Of a DNA stretch of 64,000 nt, positions 44,703-58,318 are shown one piece after another. The stretch is from Owenia fusiformis (lineage: Eukaryota > Annelida > Polychaeta > Sabellida > Oweniidae). The notes beneath the pieces were generated by a model, which did not search any database, was not told the origin of the DNA, and was given only the letters and a program-made list of their open reading frames with translations. The stretch is from contig CAIIXF020000006.1 in NCBI GenBank assembly GCA_903813345.2, forward strand, positions 34,321,524 through 34,385,523. Reading direction: 5' to 3'. Position 1 is the first letter of the stretch, and every line of letters begins with the position of its first letter. Both the position numbers and the translations under genes were made by a program.

Positions 44703-47700
44703 CTATTGTATCACATTCATTTTACGTCCGATCTCAATGAAAGCATCGACGCACTTGTCAACATTCTCGAGACTATGGGAGGCTGAGACCTGAACACGAA
44801 TCCTGGCCTGACCCTTAGGTACAACAGGGTAGCTGAACCCTATCACGTAGATACCTCTGCCTGCAACATAAGTCAAATGCATGAATTGTAAAACATGCTT
44901 ATTTCACATATTGAATTTTCATGAATTATGTATATATTCTAGTAGTGTGCTTCATTTTAGTGTAAATTATAGCTATTTAAACCTGGTGTGAAAAATTCTA
45001 TCCACCTAATATTCTATTTAGGAATTCTTAATAATTTGATGAACTTTTTTTTGATTTATATTTTCTATAGAACAAATGACAAGTCTGCCAGTGCAGAAAT
45101 TAATTCTTTATATGTGACATTTACTTCATTTTTTATTGCAACAAACATGTATCTTTAAAGATACATGTTATCATGAATAAATCTATTATTTCATAATTTC
45201 ATATTGTTTATTGGGGTTTGATGTCATTAAGTATCCCTACCTAACATCTCATCAGCAAATGTGTTAGCAAGTTTTGCATCTCCCAACATCACTGGACAGA
45301 TAGGGTGGTCAGGATCACCCTACAATAATAACAAACTTTATACAAGTAATGAAACCTGTAAAGTGGAACACCTCAATTAGTGGAACACTTTTCAGAGTCC
45401 CAGGACCAACTGACTTAATGTTAAATAAACCTCTATAAGAGGAACACTTCAGAGTCCCAAGACTTACTGACTTAATGTTAAATAAACCTCTATAAGAGGA
45501 ACACTAGCTTGTATAACAATGTCAACACTTTCTAAGGGTTTGCTAAAATAGCTTTGAAATCTTGTTGAAGTCTCATCTTTCTTAAGATTTTAGGAGATCT
45601 GCATTTTAACTGCTGACCAACATTTTCATTTAATTGATGGCATATTTGAATTATGAGGTACATACTGTTAGGGTAAATCCAGCTTCCGTCATCCTTTCCC
45701 TAAACCTGTGAGTGTTTCTTTCGACTTTCTCTGGCAGATCTGAATTCTCTGACAAGATCTCAAATACCTAGAATGAATTTTTAAAGTTTATTAAATGTTT
45801 TTTAGTATCAAACAACATTAACATGATAAAAATTGAATAACATGTATATCAACTGACATGGAAATGTGTAACAATTTTTACAGAAGCCAACTATGAATGC
45901 CAGTTACAAAAAACATACAGTAAGAATGGAACAGCATAATAATCCTCTTTCATCAGAAAAATGTAATATATTTCATCCTATAGGCTCTGGCACCTTCAAT
46001 TGTTTTCAAGTTAAATTAATATTATTATGTTACCTTGGCTGCAACTGCAACAACAGGTGGCGCTAGTGTATTAGAAAATAAATATGGTCGCGACCTCTGA
46101 CGTAGCAGGTCAACAATTTGTTTTGGTCCAGTAGTGTAGCCCCCTGAGGCCCCACCCAGGGCTTTCCCCAGGGTGGAGTTGATGAAGTGAACCCGACCCA
46201 TTGTCCCACAGTGTTCCTCAGTGCCCCTATCGAAATAAACATACATGTCACTATGTAAATATGACATCTGTAAAGGGACTGGCAAAATATTTTAATGATG
46301 CCTGAAAATGCAATAAACTTCACGCCAGATTGGCCCCCTCCCCAGAAAATTTAACTGATTTCCATCAAATTAAAGTAAAAAATAAATGTATGCTAGCGCA
46401 CAACATCCCTTAAACATAATTGATAAAAAATTGATACAAGATTATTTTATTCAAATAAATTTTATTTAAATAATGAAAATAAACGTATAAGCCATCCTAC
46501 CTGCCAGTGTGTCCAAAGAAACCAGTAGCATGACACTCATCCATGAAGACCAGGGCATTGTACTTATCAGCCAGGTCACAGATCTCTCTGAAATATATAA
46601 ATGTTACTGAAATAAAAGAGTCTTGTACATGTATATGAATGTACATTTGTAAATTCTGCAGGCAGTTTTGATATATATCTAAGAAAACCTTTTAGACAAT
46701 AAGACACATGACAAAATGGTAAATATTTTCTAATAAAAAAGATTGTCCATTGCAGGATGCACTTTCACTCAGCACTACACAGACATTCAATATACATGTA
46801 TTGAGGGTTAAATGGTTCACCTCTTATATACAAATATAAAGTGCATATACATGTACAGGGTGGGCCAAAAAACCAATACCTAAGTTTAAAGATGAATGAT
46901 TCATAAGATACATCTGAAATCATGCCATGTTTTATATATAATTTCCTAACAAAATGACAATCATTCGATTGAAAAACCTTTGTTTTCTTGTGGACTTAAA
47001 GGTTAAAATTGACACCAGGTGTATCATATGTTAAGTATCTTTAAACTTGGGTATTGCTTTCTTTGGCCATGGCCCACTCTGTATATACCTTAATTTGGCC
47101 ACTGTCCCATCCATACTGAAGACACCATCAGTGGCAATGAGCCTCATTCTGCAACCCTGGCTCTCTTTCAACTGTGACTCCAACTCTTCAAACAAAGATA
47201 AATCACATGTATAAATTTAATAACTCTATAGATAGGAGCTTCTATCAGAATGACTCTATCTTGCACGGAATAGTTAAAATGACATAGTTGGTAAATTGTA
47301 ATGCATATGTACTGTACTTCTACTTAATTCGGCAGCCCTTTGAATTGTTAAAGTCCACCAAATTAAGTTGATAAAATGTTTTGCATGCAATATATTATAC
47401 TATCATACTACTATCAATAATAACTTTTGGACAACATTCCATTTTTTGAAGGCATAATCCTTCCCCTTGCCAGATCATTTTCGAGAAAACAGATCACAAT
47501 TTAAATGTATTGTATACATGTATTAGTTCTTTATAAACCAAAATAAGTTTTAGTCTGCAAAATCTACTATACACAGGCCACTCACCTTCCATGTTTCCAT
47601 GTGCGTACCGATATCTCTTTGCCTTACATAACCTAATGCCATCTATCACTGAGGCATGGTTCAGTGCATCTGAGAGGACAGCATCTTGATCATTCAGCAG

Positions 47701-50290
47701 GACCTCAAAGAACCCTACAATAACATGCACATGTATATTTTAAATATTATGTTTGTAAATAAACAATAAACATGTGCCCTATTACTACATGTATAGAGAG
47801 ATGAAGTGAAGCCAGCAAGATAAACATATCCAGCATTGATTTAAATTTAGTTAAATTCTAATAACCCTTGTGGGATTGAAACATTGAACTCCTAATATCT
47901 AGTTAAATCCAAAGCTCTACTGGCTGTACAACCTACTGTAGGGTAGCTAGGCTATAATAGTAGCAACTTGTCATCCTGAGGATCATTAAGAGAATCTTCG
48001 TACAGTTAAGAATTCCATTAAGAACATCCATTGTTCTCTTAGTACTATGACATCATTGTATCCATGCAACACTTGATTGTTGATTCCTAAATTACGAAGT
48101 TTCTGATAATGACATCCTGTTTTTTAAATATAGTTACCTGCATTTGCATCATAACAGCTTGAATAGAGTATTGCATCTTCTCTACCATGGAACTTTGCCA
48201 CTGCCCCCTCCAGCTCCTTATGAATGTCCTGGTTGAAATTAAAGGTATACATTAAAATACATCTAGTCTAGTAGTCTTCCATTTGTCTTCTGAGAGTAAC
48301 ATTTGAACGAAATGAAACTCGGTTTCATGATAGCCTGAAATCATTTAAATATTCCATTGAATTCAAATTCAATTTAATCTAATTTGATCATTTATTTTAG
48401 CTAAAAGTTCACTTTTGAAATTTGAATTAATGAATACTAGTATGCACTACGGGTAGTGGGATCACATGGGATTGCTATAATGGCCATCATTCTGAAATGA
48501 GACAAGCTTTTGAGACTCCATTTATAAGAAAATTGAAGACTCTATTATGGAAACATTTTAGTGAGATCTGCTCAACGAAAAATAATGAATGATAAAGCAA
48601 CTAATGTTACTCACTTGTGTTCCACATATGAACCTGACTGAACTAAGTCCAGCACCATGTGTGTCTAGAGAAGCCTTGGCAGCAGCTATCACATCAGGGT
48701 TACTCTAGGAACAAAAGTGAATAGTTTGTACAATAAAAAGCGTTAACCTGCAAAATGTCACAACTTGCCATTTGTTAAAGATGCCAAACACTGACTGTCA
48801 TATCTCAAATTATGGTGAGTATTTCTGAACAGAAAATTATGGTGAGTATTTCTGAACAGAACTTACTGAAAGACCAAGATAATTATTGGAACAAAAATTC
48901 AATATTTTAGAGTGGGATCCTAATACACCAATCTCTGCAGCTTGCTTAGATGTAATGATTCGTTCAGCTTTCCACGTGCCAGCATCTTTGATCCCCGACA
49001 ATTCAGAGTCCAATAAGGTATTCAGTGAGGCCTGTGCTGATTGGTTAGCTCTGCTGATGTGTTGTGATGTCCACAGTCTCCTTAGCAACATAACTGGTAC
49101 CCCTACAGAATAATCTTTATATAAGCAACAACATTTGTACATAATATACATCTAATTAGAGGCTTGAAGAACAATAGAGTACATGTTTATATATGAAACA
49201 TTACAGCTAGCAGGCCTGTGGCCCAGGAGGGGGACGGGGGCAGTATGTATCTGACATTCTGACTGACTGTCAATTAACCTGTTGAACTGTCCTGTGAAAA
49301 TTGCAGTGAAATTTTATGCACACAATTATTAATTTGGAGAAGCATTGCTTCACAAAATAAACATAACAACATTTCAATTAAGTAGTAAGGTACAATTAAA
49401 TGTTATAAAACAGCAATGTCAAGTCGGACACGAAAATAAAATAAAAATGCGATGCCTAAGCTTACCACTGCTAAGAACATGTAAGATATAACTTCAAAAA
49501 ATATAGAGGATAAAGATATACAAAACATTAAAGACTTGAAATTAAGTGGAAATATGCGAAAAATATACATTATGAAGTCATAAGTCAAGTTATTTCAGAC
49601 GGGGGCCCTCAGATTTCGAAACAGCATTTTTCTCACCGACTCTTCAATAACGCCATGAAATAGTGAGCATATTCGCATATCTGCCACCATTCATCCTGGA
49701 AGTTGCTACTTTTTATTTTATCTTCCTTTAAAATCAGATAAAACACACTGACAAGCGATAATCTTTGCACAGTAAACGTTACCTAATATATATATTCATC
49801 TCGATTTACATACATGTTCCCGGGCCTAGGGGATCGATCATTCTGAACAGTGCGTTAGTGCGCCAGCGCGTGTTTTCATTATAACCACCAGAATAGAAAG
49901 TGTGAAATATCAGAATTTCCAGAAGTTCCCATTGTCTTAGCTCTTACCAGATATACTAAACGAAGACAATGTAATGAAATGATACTTTCCTGAAAAAAGC
50001 AAGGAAATTAACACATGCCTTCATATTTTATAGTGTACCAGAAAATAACATGTGCAGCCAGTGCAGGTTATTTCTAGCAATTTCTTACCAAAATGTTATT
50101 TTCCAGCTGTAAAGACTGAGTTATGTGTACTTGAACATATAATTGGACTCAAATGAGGAAGCTATCAAAATTTCTGAACATAAGGAATCACTAAAATCCA
50201 ATGATGTTGTCTTAAATAGGAGAATATCGACAGAATATGCACGCAGAACATCAAAATCTAAAAAAATTTACCTGAGAACTTGGTCGCCAT
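44703..50290 (-). CDS. GCAT: Glycine C-acetyltransferase (2-amino-3-ketobutyrate CoA ligase), mitochondrial
   Basis: Exons: 50290-50272, 49102-48867, 48704-48615, 48228-48138, 47714-47586, 47185-47089, 46587-46501, 46226-46034, 45767-45666, 45319-45241, 44860-44703. They join in frame into 426 residues, close to the usual ~420. The enzyme is a PLP protein of the alpha-oxoamine synthase family; it makes glycine and acetyl-CoA from 2-amino-3-ketobutyrate and CoA, the second step of mitochondrial threonine breakdown. Seen: [30 protein letters not shown] (D237, H240) and the PLP lysine in [13 protein letters not shown] (K271), then [15 protein letters not shown] near the end. The basic N-terminus ([10 protein letters not shown]) looks like a mitochondrial targeting peptide. 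The 19-base first exon adds MATKFSG; the internal Met at residue 11 is an alternative start. Confidence 0.95.
45395..45511. repeat. Two-copy tandem repeat in a GCAT intron
   Basis: The unit AGAGTCCCA, then ACTGACTTAATGTTAAATAA and CCTCTATAAGAGGAACACT repeats once with a period of about 65 bases. It contains a small inverted motif CCTCTATAAGAGG. Confidence 0.8.
46854..47083. mobile_element. 226-bp MITE inserted next to a GCAT splice donor
   Basis: Ends CAGGGTGGGCCAAA (from 46856) and GGCCCACTCTG (to 47081) are flanked by TA. The arms share AATACCNAAGTTTAAAGAT. On the minus strand the GCAT donor reads AAG|gtata and the element begins seven bases into that intron. Confidence 0.85.
48811..48861. 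repeat. 27-bp direct duplication at the start of a GCAT intron
   Basis: TATGGTGAGTATTTCTGAAC plus AGAA occurs at 48811 and 48838, a few bases into the intron after exon 2's donor. Confidence 0.85.
49897..50111. mobile_element. Partial copy of the 41159 transposon family (copy B)
   Basis: Matches copy A: AAAGTGTGAAATATCAGA, TGATACTTTCCTGAAAAAA, CACATGCCTTCATA, GTACCAGAAAATAAC and the end ACCAAAATGTTATTTTCC. It lies in GCAT intron 1. The left end is missing or too diverged. Confidence 0.65.
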
Positions 50291-53200
50291 TTTGAACGTG
50301 TCACGTGATTTCGGATATTTTCGTTTATTGCACGCGCCCTACTCCCGGGCTAGAAATAAATATCGCCTTCATTCATTGGCGTTAACTTCCCATCCGAAAA
50401 TGTGTCATATTAATAATATCATATTTAATGGTGGTGATCTGGTCAAGACAAATTCACATTAATTGACGGAGCAATGATATTATTTTAGTTATTGTAGGTT
50501 GTTGATGCAGTATGACTATTTATTTGTCTGGTTATCTTAGAAAAATACAATTCGTAAAGATTGCCAGTAGCCTACTATAAGTTTGACATAAAGAGGGTGG
50601 GCAAAAAACAGATACTCACATACATGTATATTGTCTCTCATCTGTCCTACAAATTGATACCTTTCTAAACAATCAAGTTTGTTTTCCTTGTACAGTACAA
50701 GAGTACTACTCTTGCACAATTTGGGTTTAATCGAGACGTGGAACAAAGTATATATTTCTTATGGCCTATCATACCCATTTGCAAATACAGTAAGCAGTAT
50801 GTTTAACAGTTCCTATCTGATCACCCTTAAAACTTTCTACAGGGTCAAAATTTTTGCCCTTTTCTTCACTTCATCAGTTTTCGAATAAGAAAGTTGTTTT
50901 GACAGTCTTAAGCTTAGTGTAAAAATTAAATTTAAAAAAACTTTCACACCATCCCTTTGTCGAAATCTCTTGCTAAACAACATTAGAAATACCATAAAGT
51001 TGCTGATGATCATATGTCATGTTCTATTCAACGTTTTTATTATTTATTTTGACGATGCATCTAATCCCGGGCATCTAATCAGTCATTTTCGGATCAATTT
51101 CCGCCACCAAATAGAACAAATTAAAGGAATCATCATTAGTCAGTATACATTTATCCTCTTTAATTACAATACACTGTAGCTATAATTTTTTTGGAGTGTT
51201 TCCCCTTCCGAGTTTGTGATTTGCACATATAAATAAAATAAACATGGTACATAGTATTATTACTTTTTATGGTCAGAAGTATTTGTTAAAATTATGTTAT
51301 TTATACAAGATTGGAGTGATTTTCACGAAATACAATAATAGAAGTCTAGTAGATTGGCGATTGCATTTAATACAACATCATACAGGGTGCAACAAATATG
51401 ATGTCTCTAAATGATGTCTCTAAATCTCAACGTTGTTAGCAATCTTTCATGCATTGAACACTCTATCTACACAAAATTCATGAAGGAGGCGTTTTTTGTG
51501 TCACCCTATATTGCAATTCATGAAGGAGGCGTTTTTTGTGTCACCCTATATTGCACCAAACAGAACAGACGAGCCACTGGAACCAGTCCCATGAATCCGA
51601 CTTCTTTGTTTCTCTACTCTCTTATTTGGAAATTACTTTTTAAGACTTTTTCAGAAGTAAATTTTAGCTGTTTTTGGAAAATACTTAGTGTGTATATTAG
51701 TCTAGATTAATAAAACTCATACAAGGCATACATATTTTACCATTAGTGTTCATTAACCTTTCATTAAAATGTTTTATTAAGCCTTTATTTTTCAAACAAA
51801 AACTAAAACTGTCGTTGAACTTTTGGGGGTCTGTTAAATATACAAACGAAGTCTTTCTACTTCAATAGTAGTAATCAATCTTAAACTACTTCAAAATACA
51901 TTTGTGATTTACACTTGCAAATATATATGAAGGTTGACTTGGGGAAATATTTGAGTGAATAAGGTGCACCAAAGATCGAAGTTCAATCGCCTTAAAACCA
52001 AGTTGACTAAATACTTATCAAAAAAGTAAGTATATTTTTATAGTATTACATATCATTTATAAAAATAAATCATATTTCTGTTTACAATTATCAATGCAAG
52101 TTAATCTCAAAATGTTAATTAGATTCAATCCAAAATATGTACTCGAACTTTGTTACTTTACCTTCCATCATCCGTTGACTTTGACGTTTTCATCTTGATT
52201 TTTATTCTTGACATCGAATCATATTATAATTATCTGTGGGAGAGTCAAAATTCAGTAAGGCACAAGTGGCAACATTTCAAAATATTTCGAAAATGATATT
52301 TTTCTGTCTATGAAAATCTCCTTAAATCTAATGGCCCGACCCCAAAAAGGGATTTTGAGAACTGCTATTTGGTAGTTCTATATCATGGAATGGCTGAGCA
52401 CGCGAATATCATCTTTGGGATTCCGGTCTGATTACCATTTTAAAGAATTTTCGCGATAAAGTATCAGAAATATCATATCAGTTAGCTTGCTTTCATATCC
52501 TCAATAAAAATGTTAAAATTCAAAAAGCACAAGGGAGACATTTGTGACACATTCCAGTCTATTTTGTGTTTTCTGAGGAAGGGTTCAGGTTTGGGGGTGC
52601 GGAACAACCTATGTGGCGCCCAGGGGTTTTCAGTTCATATAGAAAATCGATATATTTGTTATACAGAGAATATACCGTTTCATATGATCAATATTACACC
52701 TGAATCCTTTCACATATAAACCTACCTGTAAATTGCTTGTGTACATAATATGACAATTATCAGCTTTGTAGCGTATCTATATTGCTTTTTGTGCTGACAA
52801 GTCTTAAACGAAGATACATGTAAAATATATCAAATGGAATACTACTAATACAGCTGCATCTTTAATTCACAATTGCTTTGATTGGAGTACATCTGGATAT
52901 GATATACGTATTATTATGGATACATATCATATTAAGCACTCGTTGATTTCATTTGGATTGTTAACAAGCGACCTCTAGGTGTGTTATCTAGAAAATTTAG
53001 GATTTAGATAACTCGTCTTTTTGCAAAGGACATAGATGGAAACGCCTTGATGTGCTACAATTTAAAGATAGTAGGTACACTCTTATATTTCAATGGATTA
53101 TATGCGCAGTTAAGGCGGAAAATCAGTTTCTAAGGAACTGGACTCATCATGATTTAAAGGGGCATCACGGATCGGGGACCAGAGATAAGTTGATGGTGGT

Positions 53201-53980
53201 CTTTCGAAAAATGCCTTTCCTCGATTCAATGTCATGCTTGTTTTCTCAAAGGTCCAACAGTTCTGACTATTTCGTGATATTCTTTTAATTCTTCATATTC
53301 TTTTAATTCTTCATATTATTTTAATTCTTCATATTATTTGAATTCTTCACCTTTTAGAAATTTCCATATCTTACATGTATATTTTTTTTATTGAAAATAG
53401 AAATATGCTGGGGAAGAAAAACATTGGCACTCTCTATTCGATACAACACATTAAGGAAAATACAAAACTACATGTACTTAAGGAAAATACAATATCAAGG
53501 AAAATACAACAATACTTTATGAGTTAATTTACTAGGTGAACGTCTGATGAGATCATATCATCGGCGGAAGATAATTTTAAAATGAAACAAAGGTTCCTAG
53601 AATTACACATCGCAAAAATCTCAAATTACAAATACATTAGCCATCGTAACCATTGCAATAGACACGTTATCATTAAATTGCACGACACTGTAATGTATTG
53701 CTTTAGTTATATCACTAAGTGTTGATATTACTTACAGCCATATTGTTTGATACTGTATTAATGTTTTTCATTGAAATCATTTATTTGAAAGAAGCTATAT
53801 GCTCGAAACGACCTTACCGGTGATCGTTGGATGATATATATACAATTAAATCAGCATATCAAGTAGTTTTTGACAACTGTTTTATCAGCGTTCATTCTTA
53901 ACATGCCAAACTTAAGATAACAAAATACTCAGAATACGTGTACCTCTATCGTTCACATAAAAGATGAGACATTAACTTTT
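50291..53980. other. Intergenic region between divergent GCAT and glycosyltransferase genes
   Basis: No gene recognised. Contents: GCAT promoter area just above 50290 with relatively many CpGs; a MITE-like end AGGGTGGGCAAAAAACAGAT at about 50596; TACAGGGTGCAACAAATATG at 51382 followed by a 13-base duplication (TGATGTCTCTAAA); a 43-base tandem duplication at 51474-51557; and a short AT-rich tandem repeat (AATTCTTCATATT) at 53279-53350. Confidence 0.4.
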
Positions 53981-53983
53981 GAC

Positions 53984-53990
53984 TATAAAA
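53984..53990 (+). promoter_or_regulatory. Candidate TATA box of the glycosyltransferase gene
   Basis: TATAAAA in gactATAAAAgtcac lies 114 bases before the start codon, leaving room for a leader of about 80 bases. Confidence 0.45.
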
Positions 53991-54097
53991 GTCACTGTAC
54001 TCTTAACTTTCAGAACTCACAAAGGAAAAACTTTATTATCGACGGAAAAAGGAGCAAATAAAAGTCAAAAGGTTTTTCAAGATCTCAAGCTCGGATC

Positions 54098-57000
54098 ATG
54101 ACGGAAGTGCAGGACCCGGCAACGACTGAAGCCCTCGACGAAGCCCCAAAAGGTAATGGAGTTGCATCTAATGGGAATGAAATCCAAGGCAAGCATATCA
54201 TTGTTGTACATGGCTACCTCCTAAGTGGAACAGGCTCTAATATCTACTCGTGTAACTTGGCCCACCAATGGAAGAAACAGGGCCATTCCATCACTATATT
54301 CTGCCAGGATCCAAGGGCTAAAACATACGAATGGGTTGATGAGTTCGTAGGTCCGAAGGTCAGTTATTTATTTTGCTTCTTTTTGTGGTATACTGTTTAT
54401 ATTGCACCCATATCAGACTAGCGATTTCTCGTAGGATCAGTATATAAATAAATATTTGAGTCACTGTTTTATTTATGTATTGCTTAGCAAAATCGAAATT
54501 TATATTTTGCAAAAGACAATTTTAAATTTAAAAATAACTGATGACTGAGTGTCAAATAAGAGTATTGATTATTAATTAGGAAGACAGATCGACAGAAGTG
54601 TTTGGTCCACCTTAGGCCTGTTTAAAAAACATAAAACTTTTATGTGCATGTGAAAGAAAGGGCCGTCAAACCCATTTGCAAGACTGAATGAAGACTTTGT
54701 GATACACGTGCTAGAAAACACATTTCCAAATGTATATTTACAGATGGTACAAGTGTACCACTTTAAGGACACAATCACTGCTTGTAAATAAATGATGAAA
54801 TAAAATTGATGACGCTTATACATGGCCTGAGTTTTATTACTTCAGGTTTTTGGGGTTATGATGTCGTACTTTCTGGTTTGGTACAGGGAAACAGTCGTGA
54901 CACTATTAAAAATTGTTAATATCTTTAAATAAATTATGCAATTTTATCACGACGTGAATGGGTGACTATGTTTTTTTCAGCGTGGTTTGTAAAATTTTGT
55001 CAATTCGCATAGTATAAAATATATTTTACCCGCTAGAGGTAATTTACACCAAGGTGACAAAGACAACTGCGCCGTCCAACTGTAGATATGTCACATCAAA
55101 GTTGTTATAAAGTTTATTACAAGATTGGAAATTAAAATAGACTCATAGGCAATAACTTACCAACCCAATAAGGCCATACGAAATAGATTCTTTGTTTTAT
55201 GATATACATATAGGAAATCATATCTCTAATTAGTTTTATATTTAAATTTTCTGGCAATAGAGTACGATATAGGAACTGCCAGTGACTAAACACATCACAT
55301 TCTACTGAATATCATTACGTATGCTTGGTTAACGTCATGCTAAATTAAAACAATTCCCCGAACATTTTGATCATTTGAAAGATAGAAATATAAATAGAAT
55401 AACATTTTTATTAGAGATTTTCATGATTAGAGAAATCGGTACCTCCCCTCGGGCCTGGCCATGAACAGATAACACTTCATTTGCAATTCACACAAAATGG
55501 TAATTGAATCGAAGAATATTAAAGAAAGAGCATATAGTGCATTACTTTTGGGACAACCCTCGCCATATATTCAGATATAGATATGACATACATTATATTA
55601 CAAAGGTAATCAAAAACTACACTGTTTCAATAAGGAAGATACCCTAAATTAGTTAACCCATGTGGTTTAATAACGCCTTCCTTGATATGTTTGAATCAAT
55701 TTTAGTTTATTGGTTGTTAATAGCTTTCCTGTTGTGGCACACATGTCAACTTATTGCTCGTTTTTTCCAGGACCCTTTACCAAAAGAGCGAGTGGCCAGG
55801 GGTAAAGCTCGTGTAATTGTACCAGACATAGACGGCCTCCTCCCGGTATACGTGTACGATGACTACGAAGGGTACACCGTCAAGACGATTCCAAACTGTA
55901 CCGACGAGGAAATCGAACGCCATATTGAACTGACATCAAAGGCTATCCGCGAAGCAGTGGATTTATGGGGCTGTGATAAAGTCCTCGCCAATCATGCCCT
56001 ACTGTCTCCAGTAAATGTTAAACGTGCCCTCGAAGGAACTGATGTTCCTTTTGACATCAAAATTCACGGAAGTGGAATTCTTTTCGTGTTGGCTCCCCAT
56101 CCCGTTTACAAAAAGTACGCGATTGAAGCGATCGAGAAATGTAATAAAATCATAGCAGGGACCAATCATATTGTACGACAGGTGAAGGAGACATTTGAAG
56201 CAGAAAGCGAAGAACTCAAATTGGATGATAAACTGGTCATTGTTCCGCCAGGCTTGGACCCCGATGTGTTCACACCTTGCAGAAATATCTTCAAAAATAT
56301 CAATAAATTTCTGGACACTATACGAAAGCATATAGCTAAAGAAAATGATGGCAGAGACGCAAAGAAGATCAATTTTCCAAAAGTGGGATATAAATCCACG
56401 AACATCCACACCCAGCTTGTAAACATCGGAAAGACATATAATCAGAGAGTATGTGACAGTGATCTTCCGGATAAATTTCCGAATATCACTAAAGAAGAAC
56501 CGATCATTATGTATTTCGGTAAGTTCCTCAACACAAAAGGAGTAGCAGAGATATTGCTATGTTTTCCGGAGATCCTAAAGAAGTTCCCGACAGCGAGATT
56601 AGTCTTTATAGGATTTGGGGGATTCCGAGAGCATCTCCAGGCAATGATCCATGCATTAGGTACGGGTAACCTCGAACTGTTCCGCGCGGCGGCACAAAGT
56701 CCAGACGAGAATGGCAAGACATTTTTGCAATCTACAATTGATGTCAAAAAACATTTTCCGTATCGCCTTGACGCGCAGGAATTGTCCAGAATCACAGTGA
56801 CGGGATGTCTGAACCACACAGAGTTAGGTCTCATCTTACCTCTGGCTGATATCGTCGTTGTTAGTAGTAAAGCAAATGAAGCGTTTGGTAAGTCAGTTTC
56901 CGTTATTCTAAATCAGGCAAAATGCAAGCCTATCTGCAGCCAGCAAAGAGTAAGAGGGGGTCCCAGGCAATACTAGAGAAAGCATTATGTATGTCCTTAT

Positions 57001-58051
57001 TTAAGCAAAAGAGTGTTGCGTACATAATTCAAATGTACAGTGCTTTGAAAGCGATTTCTGGAGTAGGGCGTTTTGTTTCATTTCATTTGAATTATTTTTA
57101 ATGGTCAACATTTTGACTATTATACATATTATTCCTACTGACTTAGAGAGAGAACTGCCGTTGTGTGCCTTCGGATCTCAAACAAACTTTTTCCAATTTT
57201 CCTATTGGATTTTTTACTAAATACACACGTCTTATCAGGTATGGTAGCTGTTGAAGCGATGGCTGCTGGCGTGCTGCCGCTGTGTGTCTACCATTCTGGT
57301 CTCGTTGATGTACTGGACGAAGTGAAGAAGGCTGACCCTGAGTTGGAGTCCAAGATGCATCTTGAAACAAACCCTGGAGGTGACTTCGAGGCAGCTGACG
57401 GAGAACACTTTACAGAGGTACTTAGATTTTGAGAATACAGTAAAACCTATGCATATTGAAAACGTTCAACGTTGGTAGGTGTTCACTACAGACGGGGTAA
57501 TTTAATATTTATAAGAAGTCAATAGAGTATGTGCAGAGGACGACACAAGAGACAGGTAGTGTTCACTAGAGATAGGTGTTCACTAGAGAGAGGTGTTCAC
57601 TAAGACAGGTTTTACTTAAAGAGACTGTTGTTTGTAGAAATGGAGAGTGAGAGGTACTGCCGTATATTCTAACCCGCCGTATGGGACAAATGACCGTTAC
57701 GCATCGGGAACGTGTCAATGATATGAATGTTAATGTCTGAGATGGTCACATTGTCTGTTGGTAAATGTAAAATGATCAGAGTCATTTTGGGAGCTACAAA
57801 CAGATAGAACACAGGGGCTTCCTGTTATTATCACTTTCATATATAATAACTAGCATAATTATGACAATTGCATTTCTCGCTTTCAGATCTTCCCTGAAAA
57901 AGTAAATGAAGCCTTGGAGTTCCTTTACCCCGAAGCACTGGGTGGTATGAATAATGATAAAAACAGCAACAAAATTAAGAAAAGGCTTCGAAAGTTGGCA
58001 GAGGAACGATGGGCATGGGACGGAATCTGCAAATCATTAGCCAATCTCTAA
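54098..58051 (+). CDS. GT-B fold glycosyltransferase (family 4-like, 'group 1')
   Basis: Exons 54098-54358, 55771-56887, 57239-57417 and 57887-58051 join in frame into 573 residues (donors gtcagt, gtaagt, gtactt; acceptors ccag, tcag, tcag). The N-terminal Rossmann half begins near residue 30 (HIIVVHGYLLSGTGSNIY). The C-terminal half has IIMYFGKFLNTKGVAEIL and the EX7E sugar-nucleotide motif EAFGMVAVE (E457 and E465), which an intron splits at the glycine codon. That motif is typical of retaining GT-B enzymes such as GT4/GT5. No signal peptide or membrane span is seen in this product, so a cytosolic enzyme is likely. Donor and acceptor substrates are unknown. Similar proteins are common in bacteria and patchy in animals, from general knowledge. 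A TATA box precedes it and a decayed copy of its 3' end follows. Confidence 0.85.
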
Positions 58052-58318
58052 ATGTTCAACTGTTATTAAGGACGTGACATTCCCCAATGGCAAAGTATGA
58101 AATCAAGACAAAAACAGAGAATGAATGATGACTGTATCCAAGAGAAATGCAAAATGAGAAATATAGGCTAGATGAGTCGATTGTATATGAAAAATAGTAT
58201 GAATTTGAAAAATCCTAGTCGGTGTCACGAACATAATGAAGCATAAGCTAGACAGTATTTAAGAATCATACATTTTAAAAATTTATTTTATATGCATATT
58301 ATATGTTCGTTTTACTCG

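Noticed and set aside
52155-52215. Minus-strand ATG-containing stretch ending in a donor (GGAAG|gtaaag), possible first exon of 18 residues
   Set aside because: No phase-compatible downstream exon was found before the GCAT gene, and a short lysine-rich peptide proves nothing.
53052-53288. 78-codon plus-strand frame
   Set aside because: No recognisable motif, no splice context, and it is followed by a simple repeat.
55999-56834. Minus-strand frames of 86-136 codons
   Set aside because: Antisense shadows of glycosyltransferase exon 2.
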